From the NCBI GenBank assembly GCA_950106755.1, contig OX467091.1:27855538-27919537 (forward strand): a stretch of DNA of 64,000 nt, given 5' to 3'. Origin of the DNA: Climacium dendroides (lineage: Eukaryota > Streptophyta > Bryopsida > Hypnales > Climaciaceae). The notes below the pieces were generated by a model, which was not told the origin of the DNA, did no database searches, and saw only the letters and a list, made by a program, of their open reading frames with translations. Shown piece by piece: positions 34,863 through 45,948 of this stretch (the stretch's first letter is position 1; each line of letters opens with the position of its first letter). The position numbers and the translations under genes are program-made.

Positions 34863-36512
34863 ATGCCGCTACTACGTCAGAAGAGAACGGGGTCGGTAGG
34901 ATCCGGTCCAATCGAGGTGAAACTCCGGAAGATATTTCTAGTGAGTCCCTCAGACGAATAAGAGAAGGACCAACTCATAGAAGACTTAACTTCTATGGAT
35001 TGCCAGGGGTTCACTGAGAAACCTTGGGATTTCCGGGAGGAGAGAATGGTGAAGGAACTCTTAGGCAAATTGTCCAATGAGTTCGATAATACCTTGAGAG
35101 GGAATCCGTTCCTCTGGACTGAGGAAGTCTGGAGGGGAGTGTATGATTTCTTTGTAGGGGGTCTTGGAATGGCCGGCCGAAAGGATGAATTCATCCGGGG
35201 TAAATTCCATGGCGTTCCCAACCCTAAAGACGGATACGCAGTTGACAACTACATAGACGATCGACACCGCCGTCTTCTGAGGTTTCTGATTCCGATCCTC
35301 CATCCGGAGAAACCGATGAGGGTGACAATCACCGTAGGGAATACTATTTTCGGTTCTCTAAGCGGACCCCGGAACGTGGATTGGGCCCAGATTATTTTTG
35401 ATCTGGTAACCCAGCTCATCGGGAGGGTAGGGAAGAGTAGAGCTACACCTATATGCGCGTACTTGTATCACTTGTACCATAACCACCAGCTCCTAACGAA
35501 CGAGGAAGAGAAGGAGTGGAAGGCTCAAAGAACTCTTCTGAAATATGGGGAATCAGAAGAAGACAAAGAAGCGGAATCGGTTCCGGATTCGGATCCGGAA
35601 ACGGAAGAAGAGGAGGAAGAGGTACTGCCGCCAATCAAGCGACAGAAAACAATTCCTCCCCATAGGTGAGGAACACCTCGAAGTCATGGCCCATCAACTC
35701 CGGATGAGAAGCGAAATGCTATTATGGAGGAAGAAATGGATCCACGGGATCCATTCAATAACTTAATTGCCATTCTCTCCAGTGTCCGGGCGGATTGGGA
35801 AGTGAAGTATCTAATCCTGCAGGCGATCGAGAAACTGGTGGATGCGCCGCCAGCCAGCCAGCTACCAGCGAAGGTAGTCGACTATATCACCGATCCGGTC
35901 GAGTACCGAAGGCGGGAGGAAGAAGTAGTTCGACTTCAGACGGAGGTGGATACCTTGAAGGCGGAAAACTTCGGCTTGAAGGAGGATGCAGCCGCCACGA
36001 GGGAGATAGCGGAGCAGGTGAAGGATGTGCTTGGAGTATCCGGGACAGCCGCCACCAAGGCCAAGCTATTCGATGACGAAGTCCATAAGGAGAAGAAACT
36101 ATCCGGTGCTAGGATAGTAAGGATTCTCATGGACTATGCGAAGCGGGTTGAGATGGCGGTGAAGGAGGCACAGATTTCAGCAAACCGGATTGAAGAAAGC
36201 AGCCGGAAACTGACGGGAGCCACGTGTTCTAAGGAGATCCATCTGTTAGAGCTCTCGCTACCGGAGTCATTTCCGGATGTGTTAGCCGCTGAAGAAGGGA
36301 AGAATAAGACTCCCAAGTCCAAGATGACTGCATAGACATCTAAACCAGCCAACACCCCAAAATCCGCCATCGACCTGGAATCCACACCCGATTCCGGTCA
36401 AGGCGATCTAGTTCCAAAACCTATAGATGGAGAACGGAACCGGAACCTGACTGAAATCTTCGAGGGGATGGAAGCCGAGCCAAAGAGTCCTACCTTAGGG
36501 TTAGGATTGTAG
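34863..36512 (+). pseudogene. LTR-borne gene, nearly full length
   Basis: One frame from ATG 34863 to TAG 36510, with in-frame TAA at about 34968, TGA at 35667 and TAG at 36333. N-terminal domain, about residues 35-210: DLTSMDCQGFTEKPWDF, EVWRGVYDF, PKDGYAV, RHRRLLRFLIPILHPEKP, VTITVGNTIFG, AYLYHLYHNHQLL. Its layout recalls the putative plant transposon protein domain (Pfam Transposase_32), though no signature is decisive. Then an acidic linker (ETEEEEEEV), a coiled coil (RRREEEVVRLQTEVDTLKAE), the KAKLFDDEV motif and a short Ser/Lys/Pro tail. Homologues in this window are at 24.2, 46.0 and 59.5(-) kb. Function is unknown. The charged tail and coil suggest a structural or chromatin-associated role. 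Confidence 0.65.
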
Positions 36513-39500
36513 ATTAGTAAAATTTGTACATATTAGAAAAGTTAGAACGGAACCGGATTCTATCCGATAGTAGGTAGGTAGGATCGGAAGTTCAGCCGGG
36601 AAATGCGGTTGGATTCCGTGATGCTTTTTGCCTTTTTGCACTTTTTTGGTTTTGTATATAAACCTGCCCTGAGAAGGGGATGTGAGTGTGTTGATCTCCA
36701 CCCAAAAAAGACCAAACAAGCACAACCAGGTTTTGGATTAAAACGTAAACTAGGTGATTGGCTGTAGTAAACGAGCTGCCTTCCAAGCAATGGAACTTTT
36801 TCACTAAAACCTACTATGTTGTTATCAAAATCAACCGTATAGATCTTATAACTTTAATTCAAGCTAAATCACGATGTATGATGAAGTATTCTAAAACCTA
36901 TACAACTTGAAGTTAACTTCCAATTGAATTTTCTACTTAAATGTTTTAAATTTGGATTGTTGGTTAATTATTGTTGAATTAGTTTTATATTCTTTCAACG
37001 CAAGTTAGGATGTTTTTATCCTATAAATAAACCAAACCTCTAAGTGGTTTTGAATTTATTTTTCCTTTGTTCCTTTGAAAATAATAAAAAAACTCCTTCA
37101 ATGTTTTGTTATGGTTTTCTTCTACCTCTATCTTTTTATTCTATTTTATTTTATTTCTATTTTCTATTTTATCTTATTATTAATTTTAATTTCTTTTTCT
37201 TTTCTTTATAGAATTTCTTTTTCTTTATCTAATTCGGTTTTCTTTCCTTTTAATTCAATCTGTTTGACTTCTAGGCTAATGGGATTTGATTCATTATCGA
37301 TTTGACCTGACTTCCTATTAGTTTGACTCTGAAATCGATCCCTACTTGGATTCTGAGATTCCACAGAATATTCCCTTTGGATGAAATTCAGAATTTCATC
37401 CCACTTAATGGCTAACCTTAAATTCCTTCTAACTTCTTCGTTAATTATCGAAATTTGACGTGTAATACCTTTCTAGAAAGCTAAAAATATTTTGTAATTG
37501 ATTTTGTGGTAAAATGACTCTAATGGTAAATTTTTTAAAGGTTTGGATTTAAATCCTACATTCGATCCTACCTTCTATTTAGTTCAATTGACGGAAAACA
37601 CAACACACAACTAATGATGGGAATTAGGCACTTACTTGGATGTTTTCTATGGTTTCATGCTCCTCTTGAAGGTCGAAGTCCATCCCGTAGTTGGCGTCTT
37701 CCATGCCTTCTCCTTTTTGATTCTTGATATTTGAAAATTTATAGAATAATAATTACTCTATAATTTTCTCCCTTGTTCCAAAGTTGTTGATTTTCCAACC
37801 TATGCTAAGTGTATAATCTTTTTGGGCGGATTTACCTCTATTTTCCTTTTTTTTTCTATTGTTTTCCTTTTCTTTTTCTTTGAAAGCCTAATTTCAAAGT
37901 AGCTTGTTGAAATTCTATCCTATGGTTGACATTCACTCAAAGACAACAAAATCCCTTTTTAACCTTAATCTAATTTAGCTAAGTCTAGAACTTCCCCTAA
38001 GTCAATGGATTCTTTATGTTGTTTTTATTGATTGACTTTTGAAACAACTATATTCTATGGCAAAAAAGTCAAACTATGGAATTTTTCGAATCCGTGAGCA
38101 TTCCTCCTTCACCCCCACACTTAAGGTCTTCTTCCAATATCTTGTGTCTTCATTTATGCTTTTGAACTTTTGCTGTGTGTGTATGGCTGTATGCCTCAAT
38201 TTTGTAATTGATTTGAGCTCCAGCACACAACAAGTTAGCAAGAATTGAATGGCAAGACTGAAGGGGGGCCAATTCAGCTGCTGGGTCAACTCTGTGCCCT
38301 ATTTCCCTCTCAATAACGTTCAATATGTTTGGTTTTGCAAACCAAACTAAATTGCCCTTGGGTTTGGTCTGATTTCCTTTCAATCAGTGAGTTCATGTTT
38401 TAATTAGTGATTGAGTTGAGTTGAACTCACTACCGGTTCTCTCGTCCTCTCTTTGACTTTCAAATTCAAATTAGGCCCTATCAGTCTCACTAATGCTTCG
38501 AAACTTTGGTTTTTAATTCATTTTAACTGGAAGTTTTGGTGAGCATCAAAGACTGGATACGTTTACTCACCAGTGGTTGTAACTTGACCCTCTCTCTGGT
38601 TGGTATTAACTCTCAATTGTAAAGGATTAAGCTGTCTATTAGGCTCTATTTCTCTAATATACTCTCAAAGTTCCCTAATTAATCTTGAATTTCCACACAC
38701 CTTTTTTCTATCACTCAACGACCCCTTAGTGCTCACACTTGTTGATTTTCAATCCCTGTTTTTCAATCAGATGTGTTGGACAAGAAAAAACCAAATTTTG
38801 TTGGGACCCAAGTTGCCTTGGGTATCCTCCCTTTTCTGGTTGGAATCCAGATGATGTATGTGAGAATTTTGGTTCAATCAAGCGACTGGCCAAAATGGTT
38901 GACCTACCAGCTTGTCAGTTGACTGCTGGCCAATTACTGTCGACTGTTTGCTTGGTTCAGACTGGCTGCTAGCTGTCCCGGCCCTTGCTGGCTGGTCCGG
39001 CCTTGCTGGTTTCTCAACTGGTTTACTTTTTTGGTCGTTGCTCTCCACAAATTTTTGGCTCTTTAAATTCCACACTTGGAATTTAAAACCAACCTATGGG
39101 TCTCCTATGGGAACCTTTTACTATCAAATCAAATTGGAATTCTATCAAGGGAGGAAGCTTCGCCATCCGGGGGCTTAACCCCAAAATTCTATTACTAAAA
39201 ATTAGTCCTATAATGATAGCTTCGCCGTACTGGAGGGATTAACCTCAAATTCTTTTAAAAGAACACGGTATAATAAGCACACGTGGACATGGAGAACTTT
39301 GAATTCCTCTCAAAGCTTCTCGGAAAGACTTGACATACTCACACAGACCACAAATGAAAACAGTAGATTCAGACACACACCCAACCCACAACAACAAGCG
39401 ACTTGTCACCAACAAAGCTTATAGGGGAATTTACTCCAAAAGATGGGAAATCCCACACAATGAGCTTGTATTGTGATGGTTACTACAAGTGTTAGTTCAC

Positions 39501-41040
39501 AAAATACTTCAAATCAAACACTAGAGGTCCCCCTAAGCGGCATCGCCAAGGTACGGAGGGGGATTTTCTGTAGGATTAGTACAAATGTTAGTAATTCAAC
39601 AAAACGCCCAAAAAATCCAAAATAATACTTCAAAAAGTTAACAAAAAACACGCAAACAAGTTAGCAAAGCTTGAAGGGACCCCAAGTCCTTCAAGAGAGC
39701 TCCAAAAACAACAACAAAGGAGCTTGAAATGCTCCAAAAACAAGGAAATTTGGCAACGTGGCCTAAATGGCCAAAATCCAACTAAATGGACCCAAATGAA
39801 AACAAGGCGGTTCAAAATGAACCTAAGGGTTGTTTTGAGAGGAGAATGGGTGCCCTTATATACTCTCCCAAAGGTACCCCCCTCCTCTCTTTTCCTACAA
39901 GATAATCTTATCAATTAAGATTTTCATCTAATTTGTCCAATTTTCACTTTTACGCTGGTCCAAATTCCTAACTTTTGGAGAAATGCTCCAAATCACAAAC
40001 GAATTGCGCCATTGGCTTTAGAAGGCCATTTTAGTCTAGAGGACCCCTCCACTCCTTTTTCCTACGTCAAAATCACAAAGATTTCTAGCTCTAACTAGAA
40101 GACCAAAATTGGATAAAAACCCAACTTTTGGAGATCAACTTTTCTAAGAAAAGTAACTAGCCTAGGCTCTTTAGTAGGTATAAGGGAGTAAGGAAAGACC
40201 CCACTTCGACCTTAATCCGATTCCGTATGCTCCCCGTACACCGGTCAACTCCACGATTAATCTTTAAATTTGCCAACTTTGGAGGATCTTGATGGTTTTG
40301 CATCTTCTGACTATCTGAATGCCACGAAACTTATTAGAGCTTGTTATTAACATAAAAGAAGCTACCCTAATTTTTAGTGAGATTTTACCGCTGCCTGGGT
40401 AATTTCTAGGAATTTCCCATCATTACTTCCAACGATTGACTACCCGGAAAAAGATCTTTTGAAGATTAGAAAAAACCGAGAATTTTCATGGAACCTTTCA
40501 TGGAGTTCCACAAGGGATGTGCAAACTCATATTCCTGTTTTGCACATCTAAGGAAGGAGAATCAAATCCTGCTATCTCCTTTAACTTCCGGTAAAAAGGG
40601 AATCTTCTAAATAGAAGGGAATCTTGGCGAGCCGATTGCTCCGTTGGACTCCTGGCATGATTTACACTTCAAACTACTGTATTTAAGTTGCAGATGCCCT
40701 CCTATGATTTGTCTTGAGTTTTCTTCACCTATAGGCTAACAATTGGAGTTTCTACTATTTTGCCAATGGAATGGAAAAAATGAAACCTCTCTTTGGGAAT
40801 CTATACTAAGGTTTTTACATAGTTCCCTTGAACCAATTTGGTTAGGATCTATCACTAAAAGGCAGGTTTAGACAAGTTGGATAATTTCTACTAAATATGG
40901 TTATTTTGTACAATTTATGGGTTTCTACCCTATCTACATGTAGGATTTGGTTACAAATAACAAGAAATGCCTCAATTAGGACCAATGGTCCTTTTGGTAT
41001 GTGACATCTTTGTTTTGGTTATTCACTCTTTTGGGGGGCT
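36513..41040. other. Unassigned interior of the 34.4-42.2 kb insertion
   Basis: No recognisable protein domain over 4.5 kb. There is pyrimidine-rich DNA at 37080-37260, and two similar phrases AGCTTCGCCATCCGGGGG and AGCTTCGCCGTACTGGAGGG at about 39158 and 39220. It may be an old nested element of another family. Confidence 0.3.
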
Positions 41041-42171
41041 TTTTGTATATAAAACTACAGTCAAAACTTTATAAAATCCAAAAAAAATAATTCCGAATCA
41101 TGAGTGACTAAATGGGCACTCACAAGAAAGGAGGAGAAAAAAAGTCTTCTTTTGCAAATTCCCTTATGTCTTCCCTTTTTGCTTCTCTGTCGTGGGTGGG
41201 TGTCATGTGAGTGTATATGATTGTTGTATGACCGGAAGAGAGGAAAGTAAGAGTTGGGAATTAAAGTTGACAATTTCTCCCCTTGGTGCATTCTGTTTTT
41301 TCGATTTCCAATGTACGTGAGCAGGTAGTGAAAGAGTTGGGAGTGCACTTCAGCTCCTCAACGTGTCTAGAGTTTGAGATTCCGGGTGAGAAAACCGTTG
41401 TTAGGCTAGGCGGATAGGGAGGGATTCCCTACTTGCGCTAGAACTCCTGGGTGGGAAATCCGGTTGAGTGTTCGATCTCCTGTGAGGTCTTGCTGCCATC
41501 GTTGGTAAACGGAATAACTCTAGTAAATGTTGGAATGATTGGACGGTTTTCACTTGTAACCACCTAGCTTCGCACGGATAGGAAAAGGTGCCCAGGGTCG
41601 TTGTAGTATCAGAGGATCGTACGGGGGGTCTTTGTGTGACCTGCAATTTGGATTAATACCCAAATTGTTGTGAAGGACTAAACCGGATCAGTAGTAAGTA
41701 GGAGATTAGAGGATAGGGCAAGTGAATCTTCAGCCACTATAAGTTACTGAAGGAGTGGTGGGCCTACCACTCTAAAAATCAAGGGGCGACCCCTCTGATG
41801 GTAAAACAGAGGCTAAATTAAACCGGATGGGATCATGAAGAATGTTGATAGACTGAAGTGGATCGGTCTACCGTAGTAACCAGAATCGAAAATTATAGCC
41901 TCCTAGGGTTGTAATTGTTAAATAGACCGGATAGATAGTAGGACTGGAATAGTGGCAGAAAGCCCTTTCTTAGTTTTTTCGGATATTATAATGTTTTCTG
42001 GTAATTGACTTGAAACCGGAAGTTGGGTTTGCGTGCTAACTTAGTCTAAATCATTCAATAACGTTAATACTTCACAGGATCTCGTGGGTTTGATCTTTGA
42101 GTTCACTTAGTTATACTTTAAAGGGGTTTTTGGGCGAATAACAGGGAATTTATTCACCTTGTACTACGACA

Positions 42172-44414
42172 TTTCCTCTGACGCTTTCATTTCCTCCGGA
42201 GCCAAAGGCGGTGGACTACCATTTGGCACTTTTGGACGCCCATCTTCAATCTCAAACCACAAATGAATCCCTCGACCATGTTCTGGCAACCAATTTGAAT
42301 CCGTACACAAATATTTGTACTCCATCAGGGGCCAACCATTGGAATCCATAAAGAACTTGAATTGTTGGCAAGCCGAATGACCTTCTAAGAAGTCCCCAGC
42401 TGTGCCTAAGTACTCGTGGACAAACCTCTTGAAATTAGAAACTTCCTCTATTAAATGAGGAATCACTGGATACTTCTCACAATCCATAAAGGATTTCATC
42501 AGCCTCGGAATAGTCGAGTAGCTATTTGTCTTCAACATTGTATTCCATCTCTCAAAAAGAGCATCAATGTCTTCATGAGTATGCCCAACAATGAAGAAAT
42601 TGATGTAAATCTCTCAAAAAATGCCTTTAAAAACAAGAAGAGAGCAAAAGGCAAACACCCATCTGTTTTTGTTGTCCCCTGATGCATTGTCCAACTGCAA
42701 AGTAAGTATTGGTGGCAAAGGTTTAGGTGGAATAGGCTCTTATGGAGGAGGTAAGAGGGAATCAAGGCAAATGTTTGATCCTTCTAGTACTGCCTTTGTC
42801 AAGGTAGATTGATCCTTCTAGTACTGCCTTTGTCAAGGTAGATTGATCCTCCTCTACAGAAAATAGTTGGCGCGATGAATTCGTAGGCGGTCCTTCCAAG
42901 TCACGCAACAATTTTGCAATGGAGCCAATGGTATGATTTGAATCCGTTGGAAAAATATCGAGCCCATAGTGCGCATACCGGAAGTCACCATGACCATGAG
43001 CAATCATTCCTGTAACAGCAAAGGACATCTTCATGAAAGAGTCCGTCACTTTGGTTTTATGAGAGTAGTGTGGAGAAGCTGTCTTCGAGTGATCCATTTT
43101 GTCATGAATAACGCACAACATCTTCTCGGGATACGTCTCTGACATATGCCGATTTCCATAATACAGTAGTCTATGTACCTGTTGCCCCGATCGATGAGTA
43201 CCCAAAAAGTACGCCCACTTGTTCGCTGAAGTAGAAAGCGGAGTGCAAGCACTCGTCAATTGCTTGTACCTATTGCAGAGGCTACACCTTGAAAAATTAT
43301 CTCCACGGGCTTTTGCTGCGAACTCTGGGAAAGAAGCACGTTGAATATTGCTCAAGCAACTAGAAAAAATAGGTGGCAAATTAAATGCCGCATTTGCTTC
43401 ATTCATTGCTGGTAATTGGTCACTCCAACGAAAAGATGATGGCAACACCATTGCCGACACTTTCTCCCCAGTTTCCAATGTCCTTGTTTTATGTGGCATT
43501 TTGTCAGCATCATTCTCAATCAACATGCGAAGTGTGGCAGTAGCTTGTAGAGTTTGCGCGCGCGGTTTTTTAGTCCCTAAGTTCCAGTGCCCCTCAGCCT
43601 CTTGCCCATTTTTAGCCATCTGTTTGTACCTATAGAATGTAGCTTTTGAAATACCATAAATTGTCCACCAAGCCATAGGACACACTTCCTGACCCCTCAA
43701 GGTTATCCACTCTTTCCCAACAGAATCTTTGTGGATTTGCATGTGCACCTCAATGAGACACCGTTTGCGAACATACACTCCACCATGCACATGAAGTCCA
43801 GATCGTAGAGCTTGAATATCTCCGCGAGGAAACGGTTGCAGGCAATTGCTTAGGCAGCATGTCTTCGTAGACACTTTTGTAATTGCTTCTATAGTAAGAA
43901 GGAAGTCCTTCTTGGGTGGATGGTCTGCTTCTCTTCTCTCCCGACAGCTTTCATAGGAACGAACACAAACACAAACACGACGACCAATGGCATTCATTGT
44001 TGCCTTGTATATGTGTGTCTGGTCATGGTCATATAAACTCACACCATTCAAAAACACGAGTTTTATGTGCCAAGAACGCATAAACCACATCCAAACAGAC
44101 GGCACCTCCTCCTCGCATAAGGACTCTGCAATTTGAATGGCCACCCAATCATCACCAAGAGGTTTACCATCCGCATCGATGATGTCCTCCGCATCCACAC
44201 TATGACATACTCCTCTTGCAACATCATCTCCTGCGTCGTTCCTCAAAGTGACACCCTTTGTGATCCAAGAAAGCCCGTGGGATCCCATCACACACTGCAA
44301 CCCCAACAGGTAAAGTGGGGACCGGATTGACAAAATCATCAGGCCCATGAATATCCATACTACAAAACAGTAGTCCACGGTTAGAAAAATAAGGTGTTCA
44401 ACGACATAGTACAA
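42172..44414 (-). pseudogene. DUF7869-like, possibly DDE-type, transposon protein, N-terminal and core part
   Basis: The main frame is 44414-42762. Cys/His pairs near 43260 (CSLCNRYKQ) precede RSGQQVHRLLYYGNRHMS, then VIHDKMDHSKTASPHY and YAHYGLDIFPTDSNHTIGS. A 34-bp tandem duplication at 42778-42845 shifts the frame. Beyond it the expected block appears: ILTLQLDNASGDNKNRW and VGHTHEDIDALFERWN, then GHSACQQFKFF and GWPLMEYKY. The D...LQLDN...GHTHEDID series is the signature I know from DUF7869-containing proteins. Its acidic residues make a DDE-like catalytic core plausible (inference). In-frame TAA (about 42735) and TGA (about 42620) add to the decay. A YGISKATFYRYK helix could be a DNA-binding turn. 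The gene continues at 34357-33640 after the insertion. Confidence 0.7.
42778..42845 (+). repeat. 34-bp tandem duplication inside the DUF7869-like gene
   Basis: GATCCTTCTAGTACTGCC...GGTAGATT occurs twice in a row. The unit is 34 bp, not a multiple of three. Reading across only one copy brings the two coding blocks into the same frame, so the duplication is the frameshift. Confidence 0.9.
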
Positions 44415-44451
44415 CTACTACAAGTTCAGATATCAAGACTATAGAATCGAA

Positions 44452-44731
44452 TGACAGAAAACTATTACCCACAATTATCCTCGACTCTAGGATAATTGAA
44501 CATATATCAAACCATTAGACAAAAGCAACTGATATCAATTACAAACGAAACTAAACGCTATCCATATGTACGAAGAATTCAAAAGCCACCATGAAAGAAA
44601 ACTATTATCCACAATTATCCTCGACTTGAGGATAATTGAACATATATCAAACCATCAGACAAAAGCAACTGATATCAGGTACAGAAAAAGCTAAACGCTA
44701 TCCATATGTACGAAGAATTCAAAAGCCACCG
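44452..44731 (+). repeat. 140-bp tandem duplication carrying the palindrome
   Basis: ACTATTACCC at 44461 and ACTATTATCC at 44601 begin two nearly identical 140-bp units. Each contains one TTATCCTCGACT palindrome (44475-44495 and 44615-44635) and ends AAAAGCCACC. It lies just upstream of the DUF7869-like gene. Confidence 0.85.
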
Positions 44732-45500
44732 CTAATAAAATCAAATCCTACGTGGATGAAATGACACAACTATTTCTGTTTCAAACAAGAATTTACATTA
44801 ATAATCTTCAAATCGACGATAAAAAATCAAAACAATTTTAATCCAACCACAAACAGCGAAGAATAGCTTCAGAATGAGATTTACTTTGTACGCCACTTAT
44901 AAGTTCCTCAAATTACTGAGTTTCATGTAGTAACCCCAAATGACACCTACAGGTGTATCAGAAAATCAGAATCAACTCATCCATTGGAGGTTCACTTCAA
45001 ACATTTTAATAAAATTATCCTCGACTTGAAGATAAATCAATACATCGAACTTTCTGATTGATAAAGAAATCTCAAGACTTCAGGTCCTCTTATCTTGTAA
45101 AGACCCATCCATCTAAAGATCAATCCAAAAGAAATATTCAATACGAAATGAATATAAGCTATAGTGATCTATCGATTTTATCCTAGATATAGAGATAATT
45201 CATTCAAAGTAAATTTATATTATATACACAATATTCCATTCAATCAGTAATCAACGATCGTTGACTCGAAGATAAGTGTACCCGACATTGAAATAAAGGT
45301 AACAATCAATTAATTATCGTCGAGTCAAAGATAAGTGTACCCATAATTACCACAAAGGTATGAATCAGTTAACGTTCAATCAAAGGTATGTGTACCCAGA
45401 ATATCCACAGAGGTGACTATGACTTATCATTGACTCGAAGATAACTATACCCAGAAATGTCACAAATGAAAATATCACTTATCGTCGACTCGAAGATAAT
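44475..45500. repeat. Palindromic TCCTCGACTCGAGGA repeats, cluster 1
   Basis: About eight copies of a palindrome with consensus TATCCTCGACTCGAGGATA and variants (TATCGTCGACTCGAAGATA, TATCATTGACTCGAAGATA). Copies are at about 44475, 44615, 45015, 45259, 45318, 45424 and 45479. From 45250 they form a degenerate tandem of roughly 60 bp with GATAAGTGTACCCA after each palindrome. The cluster lies upstream of the DUF7869-like gene and is cut by the 45519 insertion. It resumes at 49085. Confidence 0.85.
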
Positions 45501-45804
45501 GATACATTCAAATGCCTTTGTGGGAATCCGGAATCCGAAAACGGATCAATAATACAAGAAGTAGGTGCGAAAAATAAAAAATAAATAAAAAATTTATAAT
45601 CAGAGTGTGATTTTTGGACCAGATAGCTTGAATTAGGAAATAAGCGTTCCGGCACAACCCGTAACCGGAACTTATCCGGATTCGGAATCCGGACTCACCC
45701 GGAACACAGGAACCTACCGTATAGGTCTCGTACCTACGGAAGTAGGATACCGTTAATACAACAGACCTATAGCTGTTGTCCTTAAACCCGTAAAAAGACG
45801 GTTT

Positions 45805-45815
45805 AGTATTTAAGC
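45805..45815 (+). promoter_or_regulatory. TATA-like box upstream of the LTR-borne gene
   Basis: TATTTAAG lies about 140 bases before the gene's ATG. Related copies have GGTATTTAGG at about 24057 and CTATTTAAGG at about 34635 in the same relative place. The conserved AGTTGAGAGAAAGAGTGGTGAG leader follows at about 45885. Confidence 0.4.
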
Positions 45816-45948
45816 TGTCTTCCTAGGGTTTTCCTCTTCACTTTCTTGTTCTGTGCTTCTGAGACTATCTATGTGAGTAGTTGAGAGAAAGAGTGGTGAG
45901 TTAGCGACTAAAGTAGAGCTACTTTTCTCTTGTTTTGACTTAGATCTT

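Larger units (their letters stand above)
34358..42171 (+). mobile_element. 7.8-kb TG...CA insertion of the gene-bearing LTR family
   Basis: It starts TGTCGCAACG at 34358 and ends TACTACGACA at 42171. The flanking pentamers are TCTCC and TTTCC (one mismatch). It splits the DUF7869-like gene and its removal restores that reading frame. The family gene lies at 34863-36512. The last kilobase (about 41.3-42.17) matches the 3' part of the 45.5-kb LTR, for example GGTAAAACAGAGGC at about 41800 and about 48810. The stretch 36.6-41.0 kb has no counterpart in the other copies and may be a further nested insertion. TGTATATAAA occurs at about 36652 and 41045. Confidence 0.65.

Noticed and set aside
37075..37305. 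ORF rich in Phe, Leu, Ile and Ser that could be a membrane protein
   Set aside because: It lies in a pyrimidine-rich low-complexity stretch. The hydrophobic composition follows from the T/C bias.
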